Under the pieces are notes generated by a model. The model was not told the DNA's origin. It made no database searches and worked only from the letters and a program-made list of their open reading frames with translations. Shown here one piece after another: positions 18,853 through 28,520 of a stretch of DNA of 48,641 bases (position 1 is its first letter; each line of letters begins with the position of its first letter). This stretch comes from an uncultured Bacteroidaceae bacterium (GTDB lineage Bacteria; Bacteroidota; Bacteroidia; Bacteroidales; Bacteroidaceae). The DNA is taken from NCBI GenBank assembly GCA_905234745.1, contig CAJOJD010000001.1:1-48641 (forward strand), in the 5' to 3' direction. The position numbers were made by a program, and so were the translations under genes.

Positions 18853-19923
18853 ATGAAACAGTATATGAAATCAGGAATCAGAGTACTTACGCTGACTGCG
18901 CTCACAGTCTTGATGGCTGGATGCAGACAAGAGAACACGATGAACCGCAATGAGATACCCACACCGGTATCCGTATCGGACATTACCTATGGCTCCATAA
19001 GCAGAGTCTTCACCACCAACAGCACGGCGATATCGAACGCCGAGGCTGAACTGTCAACCGAGATGGCCGGTAAGTATCATCTCCAGAAGAACCCGGCTAC
19101 CGGCAAACCTTACAAACTTGGCGACAAGGTAAAGAAGGGTGCCCTGATAGTACGTATTGAGGACAAGGCGTATGAGAACAGCATCTCAATAGAGAGCAAG
19201 CGCCTGAATCTGGAACTGGCCGAGCAGGAGCAGGCCAAGACCAAGTCACTTTATGACAAGGGTGGCGCTACGCTGACAGAGGTCAAGAATTCTGAGGTAA
19301 AGATCATGAATTCACGCCTTGACTATGAGAACGCCGAGATGAATCTGGAGAAGATGAATATACGCGCTCCGTTTGACGGCGTGATCGTGAACCTGCCTCA
19401 TTTCTCGGAGGAATCCAAACTGAACAGCGGTACATCGGTCGTAACCATCATGGACTACAGCTCGATGCTGCTTGAGATTAACCTCCCCGAGAGCGCCATC
19501 AATGAGGTGAAAGTGGGCCAGAAGGCATACATCACCCATTATACGCTCCCCAATGACACTATCATCGGTGAGATTACCGAGCTCTCTCCGGCCATCAGCG
19601 CCGAGACCCGCACATTCAAGGGCAAACTTGTCATCAACAACAAGGATCTGCTCATCAGACCGGGTATGTTCGTGAAGGCCGACATTGTCACCGAGAGCCA
19701 CAGTTCAACAATCATCATACCCAAGAACATTGTACGCAACGAGCGTAACCGCCGTCTGGTATTCGTGGTTGACCAGGGTATTGCCAGGGCAAAACAGGTT
19801 CGTCTTGGCCTTGAGGAGAAGAACCAGGTTGAGGTACTGGGCGGACTTGATAAGGATGATCAGCTGATCATTCGCGGTTTTGAGACTTTGAGAGACGGTT
19901 CAAAGGTAAAGATCCAGAGATAA
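18853..19923 (+). CDS. periplasmic adaptor subunit (MFP/HlyD family) of RND efflux pump
   Basis: 356-residue lipoprotein with lipobox LMAGC (Cys24), placing it in the periplasm on the inner membrane. The order of domains follows AcrA-type adaptors: a beta-barrel/lipoyl half (YKLGDKVKKGALIVRIEDKAY), a helical hairpin (SIESKRLNLELAEQEQAKTK to DYENAEMNLEKM), the second lipoyl half (IRAPFDGVIV), a beta barrel and the membrane-proximal domain (GLEEKNQVEVLGGLDKDDQLIIRG). It bridges the TolC channel encoded upstream and the RND pump encoded seven bases downstream. Confidence 0.95.
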   Translation: MKQYMKSGIRVLTLTALTVLMAGCRQENTMNRNEIPTPVSVSDITYGSISRVFTTNSTAISNAEAELSTEMAGKYHLQKNPATGKPYKLGDKVKKGALIVRIEDKAYENSISIESKRLNLELAEQEQAKTKSLYDKGGATLTEVKNSEVKIMNSRLDYENAEMNLEKMNIRAPFDGVIVNLPHFSEESKLNSGTSVVTIMDYSSMLLEINLPESAINEVKVGQKAYITHYTLPNDTIIGEITELSPAISAETRTFKGKLVINNKDLLIRPGMFVKADIVTESHSSTIIIPKNIVRNERNRRLVFVVDQGIARAKQVRLGLEEKNQVEVLGGLDKDDQLIIRGFETLRDGSKVKIQR

Positions 19924-19930
19924 AAGAAGG

Positions 19931-22900
19931 ATGAAAAAACTTGTAAGTTGGGCTGTCAGGAATCCGGTCACCGTCACTATGGCGGTGCTGGCCATCCTGC
20001 TGCTCGGAAAGATATCATATGACAGGCTGAGCGTGGAACTGCTTCCCAGCATGAACAGCCCCCGCCTGTTTGTCGAGATAGACGCCGGCGAGCGTCCGCC
20101 CGAAGAGATTGAGAAACAGTTCGTGCGCAGCATGGAGTCTCAGATCGCGCGTCAGAGTGACGTGCGCAATGTCTCATCGGTCGTAAAAGTGGGTACCGCC
20201 CGTATAACGGTGGAGTACGCATGGAGAAAGAACATGGACGAGGCGTTCCTGGATCTGGAGAAGGCCATGAGCAGTTTCAGCCAGGACAGCCGCGTAACCG
20301 ACCTTAGAATATCGCAGAAGGATCCCACCACGGCTCCCATCATGATACTGGGTTTCTCAAATCCGGATATCACCGATATGGCCGAGCTGCGCAAGGTGGC
20401 CGACTCTTATGTGTGCAACGAACTCATGAGAGTTGAGGGCGTGGCCGATGTATCGCTTGCCGGTGACGAGTTCACCAATCTGGTAATCGAGGCCGATCCC
20501 TATAAGCTGCAGGCATTCGGCATAACCGTTGACAATATCTCATCCCGTATCCAGGAGAACAACCAGAGGGTATCGGGCGGCAGAATACAGGAACAGGGTT
20601 TCCAGTATCTGATAACGGGTACCAACTCATTGACCGACGAGGCTGCATTCGGCAATATCATTGTGGGTTATAAAAACACCGAGGCCGCACAGCAGGGCGC
20701 ACGTCTGGGCGAGTTTGAATCGGCCAGCATGGCACCTATCTACCTGCGTGACGTGGCTGCCATCCACTTTGAGAACCGTGAGCCCGAGAACATTGTCCGC
20801 GTGAACGGAAACCGCAGTATAGGCATCTCCATTTTCAAGGAGATGGATTACAATACAGTTAAAGCTGTAGAAGGTATCAAGACAAGCCTGACCAAGATTC
20901 AGAAATCTCTGCCCGGATATGAGGTCAACATAATAAGTGACCAGGCTACGTTCATAAACAACTCCATCGGTGAGGTAAAGAACAGTGCCCTGCTGGGTGT
21001 GCTCCTGGCGGTTATAGTGCTGTTCGTGTTCCTGCGCAGGGTGGGGACCACACTTATCGTGGCCGTTTCAATCCCGGTTTCCATTATCGCCACTTTCAAC
21101 CTGATGTTCTTCAGCGGACTGACCATAAACATACTTACGTTGGGAGGTCTTGCGTTGGGTGCGGGTATGCTTGTAGATAATGCCATCGTCGTCATAGAAA
21201 GCATATTCCGAAACCAGGAGCGTGGGCTTTCGGTCCGCGACGCCGCAGTTACCGGTACCTCCGAGGTGGCCGGTGCGGTATCGGCCTCAACCCTTACCAC
21301 AATCGTGGTATTCCTGCCTATCGTATATCTGCACGGTGCTACCGGAGAACTCTTCAAGGATGAGGCATGGACCGTTACGTTCTCACTGCTCTCATCACTG
21401 TTCGTGGCTATTCTGGTTATACCTACGCTGTATGACAAGATATTCGGACGCAAGAAAGCAACACCCCTAAAGAATTTCAGTTCGGTAAACATCAAGGGCT
21501 ACGCCTCATTCCTCAAGAAGCTTGTGGGCTGGCGCTGGCTGGTCATACTGTGCGCTGTGATCCTGGTTGCCGGAACGGTGTTCCTGCTGCCGTACGTGGG
21601 TACCGAGTTCATGCCCAAGACCGATGCCAATACCATAAACGTAAAGGTGCGTATGGCTGAGGGTACAAGTCTTGAACGTACATCGTCCACACTTGAAAGC
21701 CTTGAGAATCTTGTGTTTGACCTGTCTCAGGATCCCGAATGTGTGATTTATACTCATGTGGGACCGGGTGCGTCATCCCAGAACATGGATTTTGAGGGTG
21801 AGAATACCGCGACAATGAAGATCCAGCTCTCCAAGCAATCGGCAGTTTCTCCCGATTACCTTACCGAGGTTCTGTCATCCTATATTAACGGAGTAGAGGG
21901 TATGGAGCTCTCATTCACTCAGGACGAGAACTCGTTGAACTCAATGATGGGAACCGAGGATGCTCCGCTGGTCGTTGAGATCAAGGGTGAGGACCTGGAT
22001 CTGCTGGCTGCCCTTACCAACCAGGTGAAGGCCGCCGTGGATTCCATTGACTGCCTGTATAACGTAGAGAGTTCACTGGCTGGCGGTGCTCCTGAGATAA
22101 TAATCACGGTTGACCGCGCCATTGCCGGTATGAACAATATCAACGTATCCACCATAATCACCCAGATACAGCAGCATCTTGCCGGACGTGAAGCCGGACA
22201 GATGGATTACAAGGGTGATATGAGGGATATCAGCATCAAGGTTCCCGGCGTTTCGCTCTCTGATCTGAACAGCATGGTCATCACATCGGGCCAGAAGGAC
22301 TTCCGTCTGATAGAGCTTGCCCAGATAAGCGAAAGTACCGCTCCCAAGGAGATCTACCGTCTCAATCAGAACCGCGTAACCCGTGTTACGGCCGATATAG
22401 ACGAGTCAGTATCACTTGACAAGGCGGCTCAGCGCACCAGAGATGCGGTTCGTGGCATTGAACTTCCGCAGAACTACTCCATTACCGTAACCGGTGAGGA
22501 GGAGCGCCGTGCAGAGTCCATGAACAGCCTGCTGCTGGCACTGCTGCTGTCAATAGTACTGGTATACATGGTGATGGCTTCGCAGTTTGAATCACTGCTG
22601 CATCCGTTCACCATCCTGCTTACCATTCCTCTGGCTTTGGTGGGTGCCGTACTGATGTTCCTGGCAACGGGTATTACAGTGAATATAATGGGTATCATAG
22701 GTATGGTGATGCTGGCCGGTATCGCGGTCAACAACTCCATTATCCTGGTGGACCGTATAGGACAGCTTAAGGATTCAGGTCTGAGCCTGACCGATGCTAT
22801 CGCAGAGGCAGGTCAGCAGCGTATCCGTCCTATCCTTATGACCAGTCTTACCACAATCCTGGCACTTGTGCCTATGGCATTGGGAATAGGCGAGGGTGCA

Positions 22901-23029
22901 TCCCTGAGCTCACCCATGGCCATTGCCGTGATAGGCGGTCTGGTTACCTCGACACTGCTCAGTCTTGTGGTGATACCTTGTGTTTATTACGTATTTGAAA
23001 GCGCCAAAATAAGGATTACGGGAAAATGA
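19931..23029 (+). CDS. RND efflux transporter permease (first copy)
   Basis: 1032-residue inner-membrane pump with the 12-helix, two-large-loop layout of the AcrB/MdtBC superfamily: TM1 near residue 15-30, a first porter loop, TM2-6 at about 345-500, TM7 near 535, a second loop, and TM8-12 at about 855-1025. In TM4 the AcrB pair Asp407-Asp408 is Asp416-Asn417 (LVDNAIVVIES). In TM10 the Lys940 position is Asn934 (AVNNSIILVD). These changes are seen in other Bacteroidota RND proteins and do not prove loss of proton coupling. The stop overlaps the start of the second RND gene (ATGA), which suggests a coupled, possibly hetero-oligomeric pair as in MdtBC. Confidence 0.95.
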   Translation: MKKLVSWAVRNPVTVTMAVLAILLLGKISYDRLSVELLPSMNSPRLFVEIDAGERPPEEIEKQFVRSMESQIARQSDVRNVSSVVKVGTARITVEYAWRKNMDEAFLDLEKAMSSFSQDSRVTDLRISQKDPTTAPIMILGFSNPDITDMAELRKVADSYVCNELMRVEGVADVSLAGDEFTNLVIEADPYKLQAFGITVDNISSRIQENNQRVSGGRIQEQGFQYLITGTNSLTDEAAFGNIIVGYKNTEAAQQGARLGEFESASMAPIYLRDVAAIHFENREPENIVRVNGNRSIGISIFKEMDYNTVKAVEGIKTSLTKIQKSLPGYEVNIISDQATFINNSIGEVKNSALLGVLLAVIVLFVFLRRVGTTLIVAVSIPVSIIATFNLMFFSGLTINILTLGGLALGAGMLVDNAIVVIESIFRNQERGLSVRDAAVTGTSEVAGAVSASTLTTIVVFLPIVYLHGATGELFKDEAWTVTFSLLSSLFVAILVIPTLYDKIFGRKKATPLKNFSSVNIKGYASFLKKLVGWRWLVILCAVILVAGTVFLLPYVGTEFMPKTDANTINVKVRMAEGTSLERTSSTLESLENLVFDLSQDPECVIYTHVGPGASSQNMDFEGENTATMKIQLSKQSAVSPDYLTEVLSSYINGVEGMELSFTQDENSLNSMMGTEDAPLVVEIKGEDLDLLAALTNQVKAAVDSIDCLYNVESSLAGGAPEIIITVDRAIAGMNNINVSTIITQIQQHLAGREAGQMDYKGDMRDISIKVPGVSLSDLNSMVITSGQKDFRLIELAQISESTAPKEIYRLNQNRVTRVTADIDESVSLDKAAQRTRDAVRGIELPQNYSITVTGEEERRAESMNSLLLALLLSIVLVYMVMASQFESLLHPFTILLTIPLALVGAVLMFLATGITVNIMGIIGMVMLAGIAVNNSIILVDRIGQLKDSGLSLTDAIAEAGQQRIRPILMTSLTTILALVPMALGIGEGASLSSPMAIAVIGGLVTSTLLSLVVIPCVYYVFESAKIRITGK

Positions 23030-26000
23030 GTTTGAAATCCAAGTCATTTATTGACCGCAGGGTAACCATATGCATGGCGCTGGTGGCGTTGACGCTGCTG
23101 GGCTACTTCTCGTACAAGCAGTTGCCGGTTGAGCTGCTGCCTAATACGGAACTGCCCCAACTCTATATAACCGCCAATTCCCGTAGTGACCTCACTCCGG
23201 CCTACATGGAGCAGCAGGTGGTGATTCCGCTTGAGGGTGCCATAAGCGCCGTAGGTGGTGTCGAGAACATGGAATCGACGGTATCGGGCAGACAGGGCTC
23301 CATAAGGGTTGACTTCAAGAGAGGAACCAATCTCAAGATGACGACCGTGAAGCTGCAGGAGAAGATCAGTTCCATACGCGGCGATTTCCCGACCGATGTC
23401 ACCGTCAATGTCCAACAGGCCAACCTGAACGGTATCAGTAACCAGTTCATGTCACTTCAGGTACGCGGATCGGGCGGTGTAGACCGTCTGAGAGCCATTG
23501 TCGATAAGGATGTGGTACCGCGTCTGGAGAGCATCGACGGAATTGCCGGCGTGACGGTTTACGGAGGACGTGTCAAATCCATAGAGATCCGTTCCAATAC
23601 GGAGGCCATGGAGGCATTGCACATAACCAACAGTCAGATAAGCCAGGCATTGAGCCAGTATAACCAGGAGCGTACCTTCCTGGGCTTTATCAGCGAGCCT
23701 GACCGCAAGTACTATGTGCAGCTTGACGCCAACTACGATGACGTGTCGCAGGTTGAGAACCTGGTAGTTGCCCAAGGTCCCATCTATCTTAAGAATGTGG
23801 CGACCGTCTTCTTTGACTATAAGGAGGAGACAACCATAAGCCGTGTGAACGGTATGGACGCCATATCGGTTTCATTGGTAAACGGAGCAGGTGAGAACCT
23901 TCTGAACCTCTCCAAGAGAACCCTTAAGCGTATTGATGAAATCAACCGTGAGATTGCCGGTCAGGATATGCAGCTTGTGGTGCAGTCCAACTCGGCCGAC
24001 CAGATAAGCAACAACATATCGCAGATAGTCAAACTGGCTTTGATAGGCGGTCTGCTGGCCATTCTGGTGCTGTGGTTCTTCCTGCGCAACTTCAGTCTGG
24101 TGTTCTTCATAGCACTGTCAATACCGGTTTCAATATTATCGGCATTCAATGTATTCTACGCCGCTGACATATCGATCAACACGCTTACCCTTATAGGTAT
24201 GGCGTTGGCCATAGGTATGTTGCTGGACAGCAGTATAGTGGTGCTGGAGAACATATACCGGCTTGCATCCATGGGAATGCCGCCGCGACTGGCGGCCCTG
24301 CAGGGTGTAAAGGAGGTGCGCAAAGCCCTTATAGCATCTACGCTTACCACCATCACAGTGTTCCTGCCGTTCGTCTTCTCTGACGAGCCGATGATCAAGC
24401 TGCTGGGTAGGAATATCGGCTTCTCAATCATATCTACGCTGATATTCTCGCTTCTGATAGCTGTAACGTTCATACCAATGGCAACAGCAGCAATGATGGA
24501 GCGCGGCGGCGGAGGCAACAGCGTCTTCTTCAAGAAGATGTCCATACATGACCGTCCGTTGCAGATGTACTCTACACTGCTCAAGACATGCCTGCGCAAG
24601 CCTGGACCGACTGTGGGAACAGCTGTGGCAGTTCTGGTTATTGCCTTCATATTCGCACTGTCGCGCAATACCGGTCAGAACCGTCAGGTGGACAGCGACC
24701 GTGTCAACGTGAACATAACCATGCCTACCGGCAGTACCCTGGATGATACGGACGAGGCAACTGCGATGCTTGAGGCACGTCTGGACAGCTTTGACCTTAA
24801 GAAAGATGTCATAAGCCGTATCCAAGAGGAGCAGGCGTCAATCACCGTTACCCTGAAGGACGGATACAACAAGAAGGACGGTATGACCATCAGCCAGATC
24901 GTAGAGCATCTTAGCGATGAACTGGCACTTGAGAATGAGATCGATGTCCGCGTGACGGCAGGTTATGCCCGCGGAAACCAGAATGCATCGGGCCTGAGTT
25001 CACTGACCCGTTTCATGAGCGTGCTGGGCGTGGGCGACAATACCGAGAGGATAGTCGTGAAGGGTTCCGATACGGAAACCATGCGTATAGTGTCCAACAA
25101 CCTCAGGTACTATCTGGAGCAGTTGGAGTTTGTGCGTGATGTCCGCGTTGACAACCCGGGCGGCCGCCGCGAGGTTCAGCTTACCTTTGATCCGGTGGCT
25201 ATGGCGTCGTACAATATCACCAACCAGCAAATCACATCGGCCCTGAATTCAATGAACCGCTCTACGAATTCAGGAGCAAGTTTCAAGGTGGGTACCGATG
25301 AATATGACATCGTCATAATGGATGACCTCACCGAAGAAGAGGAGGAGATGAGGGCTTGGGAAAAGACGCTCGATGACCTGCGTCGCGTCACCGTGACCGA
25401 TGCCAACGGCGGAATGCATGAACTCCAGCAGCTGGCAACGATACGTCTTAGCCGCGGACCGTCCGAGGTACGTCGCGTAAACCGTGACCGCCGCGTGAAC
25501 GTGACCTACGCCATCTCACAGAGCGAGGACTTGCCCAAGGATGTACTGGATGGTTATCATGACCAGATTGATGACCTGATAGCCAATTACAACCTGCCTT
25601 CGGGACTGGCACTCGAGGTTCAGCGTGGAGATGACTCCACAAGTGAGTTCAAGTTCCTGATACTGGCATCCATCATCCTGATATTCATGATACTGGCATC
25701 GGCATTCGAGTCACTGACCACGCCTATAGTGCTTCTGTTCTCAATACCTCTGGCAGCTATCGGTTCGCTGTTGGCTCTGCTGCTTTCGGGCAACAGCCTG
25801 ATGAATGCCAATACCCTGACAGGATTCCTGATACTGCTGGGTATCGTGGTCAACAACGGTATCATACTCATAGACTATTCGTCTACGTTGCGACGCAGGG
25901 GCTACGGCCGAATGCGTGCAATCATGACCAGCGGATATTCGCGCCTGAGACCTATCTGTATCACTACCATCACCACCATCGTGACGCTTATCCCGATGGC

Positions 26001-27735
26001 TATGGGTGACAACGAGTATGCAGGTGCAATCGGCGCCCCGTTCGCATTGACGGTGATAGGCGGTCTGACATTCTCGGCCGTACTTACCCTGCTGCTTATT
26101 CCTACGCTCTACATATCGTTCGAGAACATGAGGGCATGGTATAAGGGACTGGGTCGATACACGCATATTCTGCATATCATACTATTTGCAGTGGGTCTGA
26201 CAGTGATCTTCACGAGCGTGAGGGGCATATTCATGATACTCCTTTACATAATCGTGCTGGCTCTTGTCATTCCTGGTGTAACATACTTCATAAAGAGTTC
26301 GGTAAGGTTTGCACGCAAGGATATCGTCAAGCAGGATGAGCCGATTGTCATTGAGGTCCGCAACCTGGTAAAGGTATATGACTGGTACAGCCTGTTCCTG
26401 CGTCAGTGGCGCAGCGGTATCAATATCCGCCGCCGTCTTGGACTGTCCCGCACCTTCCATCACGCAAAGGATTTCGTGAGCCTGCTGTGGCAGGTAGTGG
26501 TATTCGGATACACCGGTTATCTGGCCGGTTGGTATTTCGAGAAGGAGTTCTGGATACTGCTTATGACCATCATTACGCTGGCCGGCATAAACAATATCCT
26601 TAAGGCCGTACTTGAGTATATCGGATACAAATTCAAGGGTGGGGCAAAGGCAGTCTCAATCATAAAGAAGATTCTCTACTGGCTGCTGCCCGTATGTGCA
26701 ATGATATTCCTTAGCCATAAGATTGAGAGCAAGGGATTCATGGTATTCATAGCAGTAGTTTGGATTCTGGGTCTCTGCATCAGCAAGACAGCAGACTACC
26801 TCTATGCAAACAACATAAACGTGGAGCGTCTCAAGGGCGAGACAGCCGGTATGCGCCGTGCATGGTTCGTGTTCGTAAAGAGCATTCCCATCATCGGCAA
26901 ACGCAAGAAACCGTTCAAGGCACTGCGTGGCGTATCGTTCGAGATTCACAGCGGTATGTTCGGTCTGCTTGGACCTAACGGAGCCGGTAAGTCCACGTTC
27001 ATGCGCATTGTGACCGGTATCCTGCGCCAGAGTTACGGAACGGTGTTCATCAACGGTATGGATACTCTCAAGTACAGGGAGGAGCTGCAGAGCCTTATCG
27101 GCTTCCTGCCTCAGGAGTTCGGCATGTACGAGTCCATGAGCGCATGGGATTTCCTGAACTACCAGGCCATCCTTAAGGGCATTACCGATGAGAAAGTCCG
27201 TAACGAGAGACTGGATTACGTGCTCAAGTCAGTGCACATGTATGAGCAGCGCAATGCAGAGATAGGATCGTTCTCGGGCGGTATGAAGCAGCGTATAGGT
27301 ATTGCGCTTATCCTGCTCAACCTTCCGCGCATACTTGTGGTCGATGAGCCTACTGCAGGTCTTGACCCCCGTGAGCGCATACGTTTCCGTAACCTGCTGG
27401 TAGAGTTGAGCCGTGACCGTATCGTGATATTCTCAACCCATATCATTGAGGATATTGCAAGTTCGTGTAACCAGGTTGTGGTCATTGAGAAGGGTTCGCT
27501 CAAGTACTTCGGAGAGCCCAACGACATGGTCAAGATGGCCAAGGACAAGGTATGGTTGTTTGACATTGAGGCACCCCGTCTGGGTGAACTTGACGAGAAA
27601 CTCATTGCCAACCATATCCAGGACGGCGACAAGATCAAGGTGCGTTACATTTCGCCCACATGCCCGTGGCCGGGTGCCGAGCTTGCAGAGCCCAACCTGG
27701 AGGATGCATACCTGTGCCTGTTGAAAAATCTATAA
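23026..27735 (+). CDS. RND efflux permease fused to an ABC ATPase domain
   Basis: One uninterrupted 1569-codon frame. Residues 1 to about 1040 are a full RND pump; TM4 has Asp401-Ser402 (LLDSSIVVLEN) and TM10 has Asn943-Asn944. Two extra helices follow at about 1050-1098. Residues 1106-1118 (PIVIEVRNLVKVY) look like the first strand and A-loop of an ABC ATPase. About 178 residues with four predicted helices then intervene, and the ABC domain resumes at FKALRGVSFE. It carries Walker A 1316-1324 (GPNGAGKST), signature 1416-1420 (FSGGM), Walker B ending Asp1440-Glu1441, and H-loop His1472, all intact. The ABC-2 permease gene follows after 13 bases. Inferred: the ATPase serves that permease or directly powers or gates the RND complex. 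Confidence 0.93.
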   Translation: MSLKSKSFIDRRVTICMALVALTLLGYFSYKQLPVELLPNTELPQLYITANSRSDLTPAYMEQQVVIPLEGAISAVGGVENMESTVSGRQGSIRVDFKRGTNLKMTTVKLQEKISSIRGDFPTDVTVNVQQANLNGISNQFMSLQVRGSGGVDRLRAIVDKDVVPRLESIDGIAGVTVYGGRVKSIEIRSNTEAMEALHITNSQISQALSQYNQERTFLGFISEPDRKYYVQLDANYDDVSQVENLVVAQGPIYLKNVATVFFDYKEETTISRVNGMDAISVSLVNGAGENLLNLSKRTLKRIDEINREIAGQDMQLVVQSNSADQISNNISQIVKLALIGGLLAILVLWFFLRNFSLVFFIALSIPVSILSAFNVFYAADISINTLTLIGMALAIGMLLDSSIVVLENIYRLASMGMPPRLAALQGVKEVRKALIASTLTTITVFLPFVFSDEPMIKLLGRNIGFSIISTLIFSLLIAVTFIPMATAAMMERGGGGNSVFFKKMSIHDRPLQMYSTLLKTCLRKPGPTVGTAVAVLVIAFIFALSRNTGQNRQVDSDRVNVNITMPTGSTLDDTDEATAMLEARLDSFDLKKDVISRIQEEQASITVTLKDGYNKKDGMTISQIVEHLSDELALENEIDVRVTAGYARGNQNASGLSSLTRFMSVLGVGDNTERIVVKGSDTETMRIVSNNLRYYLEQLEFVRDVRVDNPGGRREVQLTFDPVAMASYNITNQQITSALNSMNRSTNSGASFKVGTDEYDIVIMDDLTEEEEEMRAWEKTLDDLRRVTVTDANGGMHELQQLATIRLSRGPSEVRRVNRDRRVNVTYAISQSEDLPKDVLDGYHDQIDDLIANYNLPSGLALEVQRGDDSTSEFKFLILASIILIFMILASAFESLTTPIVLLFSIPLAAIGSLLALLLSGNSLMNANTLTGFLILLGIVVNNGIILIDYSSTLRRRGYGRMRAIMTSGYSRLRPICITTITTIVTLIPMAMGDNEYAGAIGAPFALTVIGGLTFSAVLTLLLIPTLYISFENMRAWYKGLGRYTHILHIILFAVGLTVIFTSVRGIFMILLYIIVLALVIPGVTYFIKSSVRFARKDIVKQDEPIVIEVRNLVKVYDWYSLFLRQWRSGINIRRRLGLSRTFHHAKDFVSLLWQVVVFGYTGYLAGWYFEKEFWILLMTIITLAGINNILKAVLEYIGYKFKGGAKAVSIIKKILYWLLPVCAMIFLSHKIESKGFMVFIAVVWILGLCISKTADYLYANNINVERLKGETAGMRRAWFVFVKSIPIIGKRKKPFKALRGVSFEIHSGMFGLLGPNGAGKSTFMRIVTGILRQSYGTVFINGMDTLKYREELQSLIGFLPQEFGMYESMSAWDFLNYQAILKGITDEKVRNERLDYVLKSVHMYEQRNAEIGSFSGGMKQRIGIALILLNLPRILVVDEPTAGLDPRERIRFRNLLVELSRDRIVIFSTHIIEDIASSCNQVVVIEKGSLKYFGEPNDMVKMAKDKVWLFDIEAPRLGELDEKLIANHIQDGDKIKVRYISPTCPWPGAELAEPNLEDAYLCLLKNL

Positions 27736-27748
27736 AAGGAATTGAACG

Positions 27749-28465
27749 ATGTCAGCATTAGATACATTTAAATCTTTCGGAAAGTTGTGCGGCTACAACA
27801 TGAGGATAATATTCTCCGGCAAGTTCATATGGTTCCTGCTGGTGGGCCTGGCCCTGTTCTTCTTCCTTATGTTTGCCGCCGCATCAAGAGGCACGGAACT
27901 CAGTCATGAGATGGTTTACAGCCAGCTGATCATTCCCGGTCTGCTGCTGGTATTCTATCCGTCATGTTTCGGCATCCAGAATGACGCCGATCACCGCATA
28001 CTGGAGCTTCTGTTCGGTATTCCCAACTACATGTACAAGGTGTGGCTGTTCCGCCTGGTTATGATATACGTTGAGGTGTATTTTATCCTGGTGGTTTACG
28101 CATTCCTGGCCAGAATCCTTCTGTATCCGGTACAGCCGTTCTCAATGGCGCTGAACCTGATGCTTCCGGTCATACTTTTCGGCAATCTGGCATTCCTGTA
28201 CTCCACGCTCATACGCAACGGAAACGCCGCTGCCGTGATGTCAGTGATTTCACTGATACTGGTTATGGTGCTTGGAAACGTTCCGCTGATTGAGAACAAG
28301 GTCTGGGACGTCACGATAAATCCCTATGAGGAGCCCGAGAACATAAACGCCGCCATCTGGAGCGTAATTCTTCTTAAGAACCGCATCCTTATGATTGTTG
28401 CGGCTATCGTATTCCTTATGTCCGGTCTGCTTGGCTTGCAGAACCGCGGGAAGTTCTTAGGATAA
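27749..28465 (+). CDS. ABC-2 type permease
   Basis: 238 residues, six predicted membrane helices (FIWFLLVGLALFFFLMFAA, IIPGLLLVFYP, YVEVYFILVVYAFLA, LMLPVILFGNLAFLY, MSVISLILVMVLG, IVAAIVFLMSGLLG), the size and layout of an ABC-2 exporter membrane subunit without its own ATPase. It is the last gene of the operon, ending six bases before a strong palindromic terminator. The nearest candidate ATPase partner is the C-terminal ABC domain of the preceding RND fusion. Its substrate is unknown. Confidence 0.88.
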   Translation: MSALDTFKSFGKLCGYNMRIIFSGKFIWFLLVGLALFFFLMFAAASRGTELSHEMVYSQLIIPGLLLVFYPSCFGIQNDADHRILELLFGIPNYMYKVWLFRLVMIYVEVYFILVVYAFLARILLYPVQPFSMALNLMLPVILFGNLAFLYSTLIRNGNAAAVMSVISLILVMVLGNVPLIENKVWDVTINPYEEPENINAAIWSVILLKNRILMIVAAIVFLMSGLLGLQNRGKFLG

Positions 28466-28470
28466 TAAAA

Positions 28471-28500
28471 AAAAACACTCCCCGCGCGGGGAGTGTTTTT
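28471..28500. terminator. bidirectional intrinsic terminator ending the export operon
   Basis: Perfect 15-base inverted repeat (AAAAACACTCCCCGC and its complement, no unpaired loop base written), GC-rich core with A-tract before and T-tract after. It serves the plus-strand operon and, read the other way, the minus-strand fragment ending at 28521. Confidence 0.9.
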
Positions 28501-28520
28501 CTTTCAGGAAGTCTGTCGGT

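Noticed and set aside
23026-27735. Frameshift or missed stop making two genes look like one RND-ABC fusion
   Set aside because: The frame stays open with family-like sequence on both sides and a plausible membrane linker; there is no abrupt loss of similarity that would suggest a sequencing error.
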